64,000 nt of DNA from Hysterangium stoloniferum (GCA_015178975.1 WHVD01000010.1:1302001-1366000); one strand, 5' to 3'. Shown: positions 21,740-34,051, numbered from the stretch's first letter. Program-made: numbers and translations. Notes: generated by a model not told the origin, from the sequence alone.

Positions 21740-23565
21740 TATATCGTCATTTAAGCGGTGATGTGCAGACACGATGTTATTGGTCGCTTGATCAAAGATT
21801 TATCTACTTTTCATTCTCCCACAATAACCACAACATACAGGGTGTCTTTTTCAAATAGTCAGAATATCTGTACTAGTACGGTATGCCATGCCTCTAATGA
21901 CCTCGGCCCATATGTTTCCATTTAGTCTATTAAAAAAACTTCACGATTAACCCATCGGAGACTCCATGTGTGGTTAGAAAACAGTGTGAACAATATAAGA
22001 ATCGGTGCCCTCAACCGGCATAACTACCAGCTTTTATTGTTGGCTAGCAAAGATGATGATATACAAAGCAAGTTAAGGGGAATTCAGAGCAAAAATATCA
22101 CCGGAACTTCACCTGCTAATATGTTGAGCTGTGGTACATTCCCGACCTCAATATGGGCCACTTCATCAGTTGTTTGAGAAAAGAAAATTTTATACAGACC
22201 CACCAGACAGATACTTAGACCTCATAGACCACGCAGGCACGAGTCCTAACACCCAGATGATGCATGACACAGGCCAAATGGGTTTGGGTTCAGACCCCAT
22301 GCATGATGCGTGACTGAACATGTAATTGTAATAGTCTGAAGTAAGGCGTCTGGGTGTTAAATGGGGGGAGGCGAAAGGGAGCTGACTTTTTAGGTTGGAA
22401 GGTGGTGTGCATTGTACCATTTACACATAATGGGTTGCTATAAGACTGTACTGTGTTCATGTGAGGATGCAAAGTAGATAGAACGTAGTCAGTGAGTAAT
22501 ATGCAGATTAGTTGGAAAAATGATGAGAAAAACTTCGATGGGGCACTTTCAGGCAGTGTTCATACACTTTTGTGATAATAGAGTTTATATTCAACCAATA
22601 TGTATTAGCAAAACTGATTGGTTCCTGATAATAATATAAGGCACATAATTTCATTTTGTTACTATGATATAATCTAATTGAGGAATACATAGGTCAAGGA
22701 GAGAACCTTAAACTGTCAAGGCTGGAAATGAACAAGGTGGGGGAATAAAAATGAGGAGTTGGGGACATTATAATTAGGTGTTAAGATCTAGGTTCTCGGG
22801 TGGCATTGATATCACTACCAACAATATATCGCTATAATACGAAAAAGGTTGGGCCAAGAACAATTGAATTAATATGATGAGACAATGTCGTACATCCCAA
22901 TTGTAGTTGTAGAATGATCGGTTGTATTATTTCCGTTTCACCTTGAGTCAATGAAAACGCGAAATTCAAGCCGAATGTGAGGCTGGGTTATTCTCGCGTA
23001 ACCATGCAAGGGGTGCTGCACTTATTGTCTTATGGAGGTCGTGTTGACGCTTATTGCAAGGCGAACAGACGTGCATTCCTTCTGATGAGGTCAATACACT
23101 TTTCTTCTGGCTTTTTCTAAGTGTCTCAACACACTTTAGAGGAAATTAAATCGATCTACCATGTGATTGCGGATCCACAAGTTCTTTTAAGTGACCTTAT
23201 TATCAATGTCTCATTCATATATTGCATAAGTTTATCCTTTTGACTGACTTTATTATCAATGTCTCATTCATATATTGTCGGTTTCCTTATAACCTACAAT
23301 ATGATCCAACGTACCCCATTCGATTTCCACTTTGTGTTGACTGACCAGAATGCAAACACCTGATAGAAAGTGAGTAGTACTGGACTTGTCAGGCGGCCAC
23401 AAGGCTAGGACAGCTATACAGAGACTCTGATTCTTGCTGGGCAGAGCAACATGATGCCTCCTGTTGTTCTGCTTCGCTAGCATCGCTGTGAATCATGCCC
23501 CCGTTATACCTTTTCTATGCCAGTGCCTGGCTGACAAGTTCAGTCGTACTCTATCCTTACCACAT
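21740..23565. other. Intergenic region with no recognisable gene
   Basis: About 1.8 kb. A 26-bp direct repeat (TTATCAATGTCTCATTCATA context) occurs at about 23200 and 23253. Short frames lack motifs. Confidence 0.4.
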
Positions 23566-23569
23566 ATTT

Positions 23570-24750
23570 GGATTTCAGTGGACTAGCAATATATCGCCAC
23601 CCATTGTTCTGGATGGCCGATCTACCCTATTTAGTGCGGCCACAACCCTCTGCAATTTCATCCTCTGCTATTATACCAGTTCCCAAACGCATCGCGATCC
23701 TCGATATCTTATTATAAGACATTCTGTCATGGACACCGCAAGCGGTCATATCTTTTCATCTACGTGGAATCTCCTTCTCAACTAAACTCTTCTTCAAACA
23801 ATAGGCGAGTTTTCTTCAAGCCACGATGATTCAGCTGAGTCGTGAGGTGCCTCTGAAGTATGTACGGGTTCTGGAAGGTGCTACATTTCCTAGAACGATG
23901 GGAAACTCAAGAGAATATGACGTTTTTGTGGGCCTTCACCTGGAGATATGCGCCATTGCTGCAAAGTGGTCTCAGGAGGCAGGGGAATTAGAAAACCAGC
24001 CTTGATATGGGTCGTCGTTGTCAATTTTACGAGGGCAATTGGCAGTGAGTTACAATTGACTACTCTTCATTTATTTTTTCCTTAAACCCTCTCTTAGAGC
24101 AGGCACACTTAGTAGTCGTTCAGAGTCATCAGAGAGCGCAGTGTGTGTGGCACCCTCAATTACCTTTAAGATGTTCATGGGGTTGGAGGCGGACGATCAA
24201 GAAGGGAGCGCATCACAACACAAGCTACACTCCCTGATGACTCTGAACGACGACTAAGGGTAGTCTAAGAGGGGTTTAGAGTAAAGATAATGAAGACTAT
24301 TCAATGTCAACTCGCTGCCAATCGCCCCTGTAAATTTGACAGTCACGCGCACCAAAAAGAATCTTCCCACAAGAACGTCCTTGAGCAACAAGAAAAGGCC
24401 TGGGTTTCTTCCGCACTCAATTTTTGGTCATGAGCGCGCAGCGATGCAAGATGTTGTAGGGTGCTGGTGATATGTCATGTGAGATCATCTTTGCGCGTGA
24501 ATGTGATATTGCAAAGCAAACAGGGTGCTGTTTTACGGAGGAGACGGACATAGCTGTGTTCCGGCTTGTTCGACCGCCCGAAGCAGATGCGGCCGTTTGG
24601 TGTTTTGGCTTCTTACTGCGATGAACACGCCAGATTAACACCCTGGTCGGCTCCTCCTCATCGTCGCTCTCCACGTGCTTAGACTTCCAACCGACCAGTC
24701 TTGCAAGCTCATTATCATCATTGAAAGCCTCCATCTACACCTCCAACAAA
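23570..24750. pseudogene. C2H2 zinc-finger gene remnants in head-to-head inverted arrangement
   Basis: The plus strand from about 23570 to 24205 resembles the promoter, exon 1, intron and start of exon 2 of the gene at 29031-30030 (same CCTTAAACCCTCTCTTAG intron end and MFMGLEADDQEGSA-like exon start). From about 24215 the minus strand carries the same family again down to 24750, including SKKPKHQTAASASGGRTSR. The turning point is near 24210, where GATGACTCTGAACGAC faces GTCGTTCAGAGTCATC. Zinc-finger coding is frameshifted. Confidence 0.65.
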
Positions 24751-24829
24751 ACCCGCGGGGGTAGCGGTTCGCCCCTTGGTGTCAATCACGACGACCTGGA
24801 GCTCATTGATGGAGTTGTCATGGTCTTGA

Positions 24830-26000
24830 CCACCCGTGCAGGTCTTTTGTTGAAGGTGCAGATGTAGGTTTCCAAAGATGATAATGAGCCTGCAGGCTGA
24901 TCAGTCGGAAGTCTAAACACATGGAGACTGACAATGAGGAAGAGCCGACCAAGGAGTCGATCCCAGTAAGAAGCTCAAACACCAAATGGCCACACGTCAA
25001 ACAGGCTGGAACACCGCTGCATCCACCTCCTCCGTGGGACAGCATGCATGTTTGCCTTGCAATATAACATTCAAACGCAAAGACGATCTCAAACAGCATA
25101 ACACCTCCAAAGCCGATGTCACAACCATGGTCAATGATATCCAGCAGGGCAACTACAAACGGTCGGTCGGGATAATCCGCCAGGAAAAAGGCCCATGCAT
25201 CTCAGTTGAGGGTAGAAGATACAGGGGGCAGAGTGGTGGCCCCACCTGGGCATACATTGATACGGGGATCAGAGTTGGGGGAGGTGGGGGATTCCCTTGA
25301 GGGGGGAAGAGATGAGCATGGGGAAGCAGGAAGTCACCATCAGCAGGGGACGATTATAGAAGAGCTGGGCCCGTGTGGGTCTTTGGTTGAAGGTGCAGAT
25401 GGAGGTTTTAAACGACTATAATGAGCCTGCGAGACTGGTCGGTCGGAAGTCTAAGAGCGTGGAGACCGACGATGAGAAGGAGCCGACCAAGGAGTCGATC
25501 CGGGGTGTGGGTCTTGAATAGTCCTCTGAAGGTATATGCTCCTTAAACCCCTGTTATAACACCCTTAATCATTTTTCAGAGCCATCAGAGAGTGTAGCTT
25601 GTGTGGCACCCTCACTTAGAAGCGGACGATCAAGAGGCACTGCGGCCTCTTGTCCAGCGGCTGCCCACGCGGGTCTTTTGTTGAAGGTGAAGATGGAGGT
25701 TATTAACAACAATAATCAGCCTGTCAGATTGGTTGATTGGAAGTCTAAGTGTGTGGAGACTGACGATGAGGAGGAATCGACCAAGGAGTCGGTCCAGTGT
25801 GTTTGTCGCAGTAAGAAGCCAAACACCAAACAGCCCCGCCTGCGGGTGAAAAAACGGGAACAAGAGTACGTCCACCTTATCTCAATGGACGCACGCCTGC
25901 TCGCCTTGCACTATGGCATTCAAGCACCAAGACGATCTCGTGCGCCATAACACTACAAATGCGAAATACTTTGGATGGCCGCCCGAGAATGATCCAGATT
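24830..26000 (+). pseudogene. Three more C2H2 zinc-finger gene fragments
   Basis: Plus-strand fragments at about 24840-25130, 25375-25530 and 25570-25990 repeat the same order: AGLLLKV-like start, a stretch with the wording LVGRKSKRVETDDEEEPTK, then SKKPxTKQ and, in the first and third, cysteine-histidine pieces (HACLPCNITFKRKDDLKQH; ALHYGIQAPRRSR frame-shifted). All are broken by stops or frame changes. They are local duplicates of the gene at 29031-30030. Confidence 0.65.
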
Positions 26001-26990
26001 CGTATCCTGCCCGAATATCGTCATATACCCATTGTAGCTGTAGTGTATTTAGTTGTATCACTTTGATTTTACCTTTCAATTGTATCTTGATTGCGTTATA
26101 ATATTAATTCCATTTATTCTTTGTGCAAATTTCTTTGGCCCCAGATTGATCTCTGATCCGACTCCCGAAACGCGTTATCTTCTGCCATACAACATGGATG
26201 TCATGGAGGTAAGGATAACATTCTCTGTTTGTCCATGCCAAATAAGTGATCCCTAAATTCGCACCCAACGACGTAGTTCCATTGCCCCTGTACATCGTTT
26301 CGTATGTCATGTTATGTAATGGATGAGCAGAATGAAATGGCCATTACAAGCAGGATGCGTGACTCATGGCCTCGTCTACAACACGTCTGCTGGTGGGACT
26401 ACTGTGACGTTACTATGTCGCGCACTAAATAGTCGCAGCGGCACTCTGCTCGTTGAGAACAAATCACATCAAACCCATTTTATTGGTTCTATACATCTAC
26501 TGATATATTTAGGGCGAAAGTATTTACGTAGCACGTTATGTTAAGTTTTCGTGGTGCTGTTCCTAGACCGTCTGAGTGAGGTGACAGTACTCGTTGTAAA
26601 CGGATAAGGACTAAACAAATACAAATAGACGTTATATAACCCAAAATACACGGTGAATTCCCAACCGCAGCGACCCGAGCCCTAATGCTCGTGATCCTTC
26701 CCTAACCCAAATCCCAGAAAAGTTAACACGTCAGACTCCATTATGCCATTATGTAATCTATGGCTTGGGGTTAACACATTATATGCAGATGCAGAATCAC
26801 TGGCGATAACAGTTATTTATTCAGTGGTTGTACTGTTCACGTTACTATAAAAGTTTCCTGATGGCGGGAGTTCGGTAACTTGTGAAGGGAAGAGCTGCTC
26901 GGACGATTTGCTATTTCATGTTCATATGTGGCGGTATTTGGATGCTTAGGTCTAAGTGCTGCGCGATAAACCTACTTCCAGCTGCTTCCC
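26000..26990. other. Spacer between zinc-finger fragments
   Basis: No gene recognised. Parts near 26040-26120 resemble 27500-27590 (WTGTAGCTGTAGTA / TTTCATTTTACCTTT wording), consistent with the downstream flank of a duplicated zinc-finger unit. Confidence 0.4.
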
Positions 26991-26994
26991 CTGC

Positions 26995-28220
26995 TGTCTG
27001 CACAGGTCTTTTGTTGAAGGTGCAGATGGTTGTCAATGACGATGATGAGCCTCCAAAACTGGGATCCGGGGTGTCCGTCGCAGTAAGAAGCCAAAACACC
27101 AATGGCCACACCTGCTGCGGGTAGTCAAACAAGCGAGAACACAGCGGCATCCACCTCCCCCATAGGACAGTACACGTGTTTGCCTTGCAATATGACACTC
27201 ATGCACAAACACAATCTCACACGGCATAGCACCAAAACCCAACAACATCTTGCATCACTGCGCGCTCATGACCCAAAATCGATTCGGGATAGAATTTTGG
27301 CCATTCATTGTTCTTGCTCAAGGACATACTTCCAGGAAGATGGTTTTAGGAAGCATCAGTCAAAATATGCATGTTGTTGCCAAAGCTGAAATGTCACTCA
27401 GGAGGGTATCTCATTCATGTATTATAGGTGAGCACCTCATTTTCTTTTATGCAGATTATAGCCTTATTCTTCTCGCTGTTCTACAATATATCAAACACTG
27501 TTTCCCCATGCATATTGTTGCTGTAGTATTTTTCAGAAGCTGTATCATTTCATTTTACCTTTGTATCTATGTCAGGTCATCATATTAATCTAAGCTGTTC
27601 TTGGGAAAACTCATTTGGCCTTACGGCGTCGCATAGTCAAAGTTCATGGAAGTGCTCCTGATCTCAATTCCACTTGCATACACCCAATGTGGAATCTTGG
27701 GCTGCGACCTTTGTGTCACCCGGATGAAACCGGAAAGTACCATACATGAATCACGGGTCTGGGGTGCTTGAGCCACATTTTTGATGGCTCCATGTTATTA
27801 TTCTCAATCACCTGATTTAATGACGTCTCGGATGAAGAATACAGATAGCGAGCTGAGTATCACACAGCCATTCAATGAATAAATGTCAGATGATCCTCTG
27901 TCGCCTCAATTTCTTTTGATGCAATTATCCGGTTATAGAGATGTACACCCTCTTCGAGTAGAAGCAGCATACAATGTTTATACTTATGATGTTACATATA
28001 TCCTGGCAACTTGCAGGACAAACACGCCCAGACACTCCAGCAGGCACGGTCATGTGATACCACCACCTCAACAGGCTATAAACGACTTGTGGTTTACTTA
28101 TTTTATTTCGCAATATACCAGTCACCAGAGAACTGGAATGAATTGATGACCGAAAAGGCCCTTCAATCCGTTTTGGGGCAACTTCTGGGACAATCAGTCG
28201 CAAGTTACCACTGACGCGTA
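26995..28220 (+). pseudogene. C2H2 zinc-finger copy and flank, left arm of an inverted duplication
   Basis: Plus strand 27000-27390 carries LLLKVQMVVNDDDEP, then QYTCLPCNMTLMHKHNLTRH (C-x2-C-x12-H) and a second finger-like piece ending at KYACCC. It lacks the 5' exon. From about 27300 to 28220 the sequence is mirrored at 28330-29100, so it forms one arm of an inverted repeat with its centre near 28270. Frames are not continuous. Confidence 0.65.
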
Positions 28221-28329
28221 CCCAGCAAGCTCACAACAACGCCCTGTCTGTCCTCTTTGAGAATAAAATGACGTCGTAAAAGTTTATGACGCCTCAAATG
28301 CAATCAAGGGCATATTGCCGAAAAAATAA

Positions 28330-29030
28330 GTAAATCATAAGTCGTTTGTATAGCCTGTTGAGGTGGTGGGATCACATGAAAGTCCCTGCTGGAGTGTCGG
28401 GGCGTGTTTGTGCTGCCAGTTGCCAGAAAATATGCAGCATCGCATGCTGTTTCTACGAAAGGAGGGGATGTACATCTCTACAACCGGAAGATTGCATGAA
28501 AAGAAAAAAAGAGGCGACGGAGGACCATTGGTCGTTTATGCATCGAATGGCTGTGCGATGCTCAGCTCGTTATCTGTATTCGTCGTCCGAGACATCATTT
28601 ATCATTAAGGCAAGTGAGTAAGAAGAACGTAGAGCCATCAAAAATGCTGCTCAACCACCCTGGACCCGTGATTCAAGTCCACTACATTCCGGTGTCATTC
28701 GGCGACACAAGTCGTGGCCCATGATTCCACATTGGGTGTATGCAGGTGGAATCGATATCAGGAGCACTTCCACGAACTTTGACTATGTGACGCCGCAAGG
28801 CCAAATAAGTTTTCCCAAGAACAAATTAGATTAATATGATGACCCGAGATAGATACAAAGGTGAAATGAAATGATACAACTTCTAAAAAAAATACTACAG
28901 CTACAATAAGGATGTGAGTACAGTGCTTGATCTATTACAAACAGGGAGAAGAATAGGGCTATAATTTGCGTAATAGAAACTGAGATACTTACCTATAATA
29001 TATGAATGAGATACCCTCCTGAGCACCATT
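28330..29030 (-). repeat. Right arm of the 28.27-kb inverted duplication
   Basis: The text from TAGCCTGTTGAGGTGGTGG at about 28350 through CGTGATTCAAGTCC, CACATTGGGTGTATGCAGG and GAACTTTGACTATG is the reverse complement of 27640-28110. It is the 3' flank of the zinc-finger gene at 29031-30030. Confidence 0.7.
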
Positions 29031-30030
29031 TCAGCTTTGGCGATGACGTTTACAATGTAACAGATGCCTCCTAAAGGAATCCTCTCGCAAGAATGTCAGA
29101 GAGCAACAGTAAAAGGCCTTGGCTTTATCTGCACTTGATTTTTGGTCATGAGTGCGCAGTGATGCAAGATGTTTGGTTTTGGTGTTATGCCGTTTGAGAT
29201 CATGTTTGCGCGTGAATGTGATATGGCAAGACAAACACGTGTGCGGTCCTACGGAAGAGGCGGACGCAGTCGTGTTCCGGCTTGTTCGACAACCCGAAAC
29301 AGGTGCGACCCAGTTCGTGTTTTGGCTTCTTACTGCGACAAACACCCCAGATTGACACCTTGGTCTGCTCCTCCTCATTATCGGTCTCCACGCGCTTAGA
29401 CTTCCGACCGACCGGTCTCGCAGGCTCATTATCGTCATTGAAAACCTCCATCTGCATCTTCAACAAAAGACCAGCGCGAGCAGCAGCTCGCCGCTGCTGA
29501 ATGAGATGCCGCAGTGCCGCTTGAAGAGCCCCCGTTGCCCGCGACGTGAATGGCGCGGTATCATCAAACCGTTGATCCTCCACAAACGCCGCGGCAGTCT
29601 TGACGCTACTCCTCGGTGTTGATCCTGACGACTCTGAACTTGTTGAGGAGTTGTCGCGATCTTGAATAGTCTTCTGACGGTACATGACGCGCTCTCTTCT
29701 TGATCATCTGCGTCCAATCCCATGAAGATATTGAAGTTAATCAAAGGTGTCACACCCGCTGTACTCTCTGGTGGGTCTAAATTACCACTACGGGTGCTCT
29801 AAGAGAGGGTTTAGGGAAAAAACAAAGGAAGAGTAGTCAATTGTAATTCACTGCCAATTGCCCTTGTAAAAATGACAGAGACGACCCACTTTGAAGCTGC
29901 TGTGCAAATTCTCCTGCTTCCTTAGTCCGCTTTGCAGTAAAGCGCGCATCTCCAATAGATCATCATCCCTTGAGCGAAATTCTTCAATTAATTGAAGGAT
30001 GGTTTGAGAGAGAAGTGTGGGATTTGACAT
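29031..30030 (-). pseudogene. C2H2 zinc-finger protein gene, best copy, with frameshifts
   Basis: Exon 1 (29890-30030) starts MSNPTLLSQTILQLIEEF and is an amphipathic, possibly coiled-coil segment (RSRDDDLLEMRALLQSGL). A 91-nt intron with GTGGGT donor, CCCTAAACC branch and CTCTCTTAG acceptor leads to exon 2 at 29798 (STRSGNLDPPESTAGV). The body (SSESSGSTPRSSVKTAAAF, AGLLLKMQMEVFNDDN, VGRKSKRVETDNEEEQTK) is in another frame, and the two fingers CLSCHITFTRKHDLKRH and FYCCSLTFLREDSFRRH in a third. So at least two indels break it unless unrecognised introns do. Likely nucleic-acid binding when intact; role unknown. Confidence 0.6.
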
Positions 30031-30382
30031 GGCTAAGAAGATCCCATTGGGTGGGGTGTGTATGGCAGAATATATCATGGTATGAGGGTGGTTGTTAGTG
30101 TATAAAGTTGTGTAATGATGGGGGAAGCAGTTGCAGAAAGTTGTGGCCGCTAAATAAAGTGGATTGGCTATTAGGAACAATAGATCTCTGGTCTACCACA
30201 AGAGAAACTTGGTAAAAAGGGAGTGCCACTGACATTGACAAACAGCCACTATGATAGAGCATCTGTGAAGGGACCATTGTTCACGGCGAGAATAGAGGCT
30301 AGCGAGGTAGTGTTCGTGTAACAACAGGAGACCGTTCCCTTGTGCTGATTTAGACGCCGAAACGTTGTTTTGTTGCTACGTT
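30031..30382. other. Upstream flank of the zinc-finger gene
   Basis: It resembles 23570-23800 in reverse complement (ATTTAGCGGCCACAACTTTCTGCAA type wording), so it is probably the family's promoter region. No other feature was seen. Confidence 0.4.
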
Positions 30383-30559
30383 CCATCTCTTCGGGCCATG
30401 GGAAAGTGCCGCGCAGGTGTCGCGACTGCCGCGACTGCCGCGAACACCTCAAAATGCCTTCAAAGACACATTTACCTAGCATAAAATAGACATAGTTTTG
30501 TCCATGTTCTTCATAATATATCAATCTGTTCATTGGGGCCCTGTTAATTTACTTTAAGA

Positions 30560-31285
30560 CTGGGTTTGGATGTTTAAAATTGTAAATAGTCCTTTTTTGA
30601 AGAGCATATATCATTTAAAATGGTATTTTGAGTATTACCATTCAAAATATAGCTATGTTTTAGTTTGAAGCCAAAATGTATATTCGCGGCAATTGTCCAC
30701 TTTTCGCGGCACCCCTCACAGCAGTGCGCGGCACCCCCACAGTGAGATTCAATGTCGGAGTTTGAAATTTTTTCGAGCTTCGACAGTCAACCTCTCCAAT
30801 TCTTGAGCCAAATCACACTATATCTTTTGGTGACACTCTGATCAGCTTCTCTATTCATCCAGTGTTATAGAGCATTGTTTCTTTCCAGTTATTCTACACT
30901 TCTGTAAGAGTTTTGGGAATCTCTTGCTTTGGAAAGATACTATCCATTCTCTTAGATAGCCATCTCTTTTCCTTCTCTGCTGGTGGAATATCATATCAGT
31001 CAAGAAGCATCATCTGTGGACACTTTGGATCCCTGTGAATGTATACTTTGGATTTCTTGGCTTACTGGATCACTTACACTACTTATTAGACTTTTTGAAA
31101 TTTATTCAGCCATTCCTCTTATCTGGGAACTATCTCTCTTATTTCTCTAATGGTATATTATTATAATACCTTTTGAATTAATTCTTATATACTATTTATA
31201 TAGTTTCTGTTCCATTATTTTCACAAGTTATTTGGATTTCATTCCAGGCCTGATATTGTCAATATCCAAGACTGTGAACCAACAA
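30560..31285. other. 5' non-coding part of the Mutator-type element
   Basis: AT-rich sequence between the left terminal inverted repeat and the TRIM insertion. It contains CGCGGCA motifs near 30680-30740 resembling the terminal repeat. No coding signal seen. Confidence 0.4.
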
Positions 31286-31324
31286 TATCTTGTTAGATTG
31301 AGTAATGCTAGCAGTGCTTCCCAG

Positions 31325-31395
31325 GGTCAGGTGGTGTAATGGTTAACACCCCTGCTATATATGCAGAAGCCCTGGGTTCAATCCCCAGTCTGGCC
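31325..31395 (+). tRNA. tRNA-like sequence in 5' LTR of TRIM 1
   Basis: A 71-nt cloverleaf can be drawn: acceptor GGTCAGG pairs with TCTGGCC at all seven positions (two G-T pairs), the D stem GTGT pairs with ACAC, the anticodon stem CTGC pairs with GCAG, and the T arm CTGGG/CCCAG carries TTCAATC. An A box (TGGTGTAATGG) and B box (GGTTCAATCCC) are present. The loop TATATAT would give anticodon UAU but has A instead of the invariant U33, so it is unlikely to be a working tRNA. TTTT tracts follow at about 31402 and 31411 as possible Pol III stops. Confidence 0.75.
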
Positions 31396-31607
31396 ATTCA
31401 TTTTCTACACTTTTAACAGGTTATGGGCCCCGCTGTGTGCTATAGGGCATGGTTCCTGTGTGTAGAGTGAACAGCTATATTTGTGTGTGGTATAGTGGAC
31501 AAGTCTGGACAAAAGAGCCAGAGAGGACCTATATCTGCTTATAGTATAGTTGAGTGCTAGCATTAAGGGAGTGTGTTAGATTGAGTAATGCTAGCAGTGC
31601 TTCCCAG

Positions 31608-31678
31608 GGTCAGGTGGTGTAATGGTTAACACCCCTGCTATATATGCAGAAGCCCTGGGTTCAATCCCCAGTCTGGCC
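31608..31678 (+). tRNA. tRNA-like sequence in 3' LTR of TRIM 1
   Basis: Same sequence as 31325-31395, in the second LTR, 283 bp downstream. Confidence 0.75.
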
Positions 31679-32493
31679 ATTCATTTTCTACACTTTTAAC
31701 ATATCTACCCCTGGAAAAGGTATGCCAAGTTTCCTTTAATCATTTCTATGTTTTACTAAATTATATATGTAGTTGCTGGACTATACCATCATGGACCTTA
31801 TCCACCTAGGATGTTACCTGGTTATGACCTGGAAAGTATAAGTTATACTCAATTATTTAATACAGAATAATTAATTCATTATTGATAGGAAATCTTTTTG
31901 GTTATTTTTTAAATCCAAATCACATCACTCCATCTATATTCAATTCCCAAGCCCCACCTCACACTATTTCTGATGATGTTACTTCCAAGCCATCAAAGCC
32001 TAGCATTACCATTGCTACTCCCTCAGTTCCTTTACCAAAATTAGAGCAATTATCACCATCTCCCAACTTCATGTCTAAAAACCATCTCAAGGCTCCACAA
32101 TCATCTATCAGACTAATGGAGAATAAAAAAGTTCAAGATTGGGATGGATGGCCTGATGGTGAATGGTCACATCAGTTTACACATTCTGAATATGAAGCCC
32201 TCAACAAGTTATCTGTTCACTGGGCAATTGTAGTGCTAGGTGGGGATAAACACCATGATATAAATTCTCCAACTTTAGATCATGGAAAGTATACAAAACG
32301 TAAATGTTTGGGTATCATACATTGCAAAAATCCTGACTGTGATATTATCATTTGGCCTCAGACTAGAGATACTGGTATTCAAAAACAATTAAACCGCAGT
32401 TGTGACTGTGGATGGAATTTACAACATGTTATATACAATGTATTGTCCACAATTATTCATTATAAGAATGGGATTATGTATCACAATGGTGGG

Positions 32494-33288
32494 TGTGAGG
32501 AGTATGCTTTTACCACAGTTTCATTGTGGTAAAACACTCCTTTTATTTTATTTATATTTTACATATTCTATTCATATTTTTCTATCTTTCATATTCTTTG
32601 AATATTGCATATTTCATTAGTTCGAAGCATTGTGTATACTTGTGGGTGCACTCAGCACCAATTAGAACTCAGACACATTTTAACCCAAGAACCACCACTC
32701 GTAAGACACAAACTAGGTCTACTACGAGCGGTGATCAGGATAACGTGTCAGTTACCACATAGGTAGCATTATCTGAACTACTGAACACTTCTGGCCTCGA
32801 ACTGTAACAGTCGAGGCCTCCACTCGATCCATCACACTCTTTGTATTAGAGTAAACTGCAAGCCTGGGGAGCAAGTTGAATGACTCTCTATGTAGGGCAG
32901 AGAATGCGACTTAGATAGAGCGGTATAGAGATAAACCGATGCTATAACTAGGCTTCCAGTTGAGGTTTCTACTCCTCAACTGGGGCTAACTATATACTAT
33001 ATTACATGGTTAGTGCATGGGTCTGTGCTCACAAGGAACTCGGAACTCCGTCACTAAACTAATAATACTATCACGGAAGTCCATGAACCGGCGATAACCT
33101 AAGCAGTCACAATACAAGGTATGAGGTCATACTAATAGATGATACCTCATATTCCAACACTTTGACCACTGTGTCATCTCGTGCTCTCTCTCTCACTTTC
33201 TCTTATATTGCACCGAATAGGTCAATATCCTTCCTTTCTACTCATTTCTTCATATATAGAACGGTCAGAACTTCCGCCACTCTTCACA
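32494..33288 (+). repeat. Solo LTR, alpha (Gypsy) family, TSD GTGGG
   Basis: Starts TGTGAGGAGTATG, ends CCACTCTTCACA, flanked by GTGGG at 32489-32493 and 33289-33293. It holds the LTR at 32844-33159; without it and one TSD copy the length is 474 bp, exactly that of the solo copy at 49186-49659. It interrupts the transposase zinc finger. Confidence 0.92.
32844..33159 (+). repeat. Nested solo LTR, beta family, TSD CTTTG
   Basis: A 316-bp LTR (TATTAGAGTAAAC...ATATTCCAACA) flanked by CTTTG at 32839-32843 and 33160-33164. It is related to 49765-50057 and to the truncated 21178-21387. The first G of TG is A here. Confidence 0.9.
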
Positions 33289-33322
33289 GTGGGACACACC
33301 TTCACCAATGACCTACTCATAG

Positions 33323-34051
33323 TGTTAAGAACTGAAAACTGACTAATGTTGGTGGCCGACAGGGACTGATCGGAAGGACTTGGCTTCAGCTTATGTGCTG
33401 CGCCCTTGCAAATATCCGTAGGGTGTCCTTAGATTTCGGACGGGCGAAGACTAATCCTAGAGAGTTCCTTTCGGCGAGATACCGATCGGAACCAAGGGAC
33501 AAGTTGAGTGTTGGGCCAAGGGGTCGGGGCCGGGAGTGGGCGAGCGCACATGAAGGTGGATGAGGGGATTCTTAGTATGAGACTGTTACAGATGTATGAG
33601 GGTATTCTGAGTCGATATTCTGATTGCCCTACAACTACAGTGGGTTCATATACAAGTAACAGGCATCTAGAAAATACTAATGGGGAAAAAGGCGGAAAAC
33701 GGTATTAACAATAAGCTTGACTAGGAACGGGAAGTTTATGATTAGTTTGGAGGCCAATGATAACCAAGAGCGGAATTACGGTAAAAGGAAATAGTTTGAG
33801 GACTACAAATATAGATAGACATATGTGAAACATAGGATAGAATGGATCAACATAATCAAAGGGACGTATCAAAAGTTTAACCAGACAATATGAGTATTTT
33901 GACGTGGGCGTAAACAGAGTTTGATCGTCGCGAAAGCATACGTCAGCTTCGGAGGCTGATGGTTTCCGATGTGGTGACTTGAATAGTAACTTGAATCGTT
34001 GATAAGTGGCGATAACCTCGGGACCGATAGGGTTGCGACACGGTTGTAACA
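33323..34051 (+). repeat. Solo LTR, gamma family, TSD CATAG
   Basis: A 729-bp LTR (TGTTAAGAACTG...GGTTGTAACA) flanked by CATAG at 33318-33322 and 34052-34056. Relatives are at 58980-59685 and, inverted, 7427-7953. It contains the shared 28-bp block at 33376-33403. It interrupts the transposase gene 30 bp after the previous LTR. Confidence 0.92.

Larger units (their letters stand above)
31291..31701 (+). mobile_element. TRIM 1: 411-bp LTR element with tRNA-like sequence in each LTR
   Basis: Two apparently identical 128-bp LTRs (31291-31418 and 31574-31701), TGTTAGATTG...TTTTAACA, flank 155 bp. The 5-bp target duplication TATCT lies at 31286-31290 and 31702-31706. The internal part begins GGTTATGGGCCCCGC, complementary to the anticodon region of initiator tRNA-Met (CCCATAACC), as in half-tRNA-primed Copia-type elements, and ends with the purine tract AAGGGAGTG before the second LTR. 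There is no coding capacity. Each LTR contains a tRNA-like gene. Identical LTRs mean recent insertion. Confidence 0.9.

Noticed and set aside
31325..31395. A genuine cellular tRNA-Ile(UAU) gene
   Set aside because: It lies inside both LTRs of a transposon, has A instead of U33 and a mismatched anticodon stem, so it is treated as tRNA-like.
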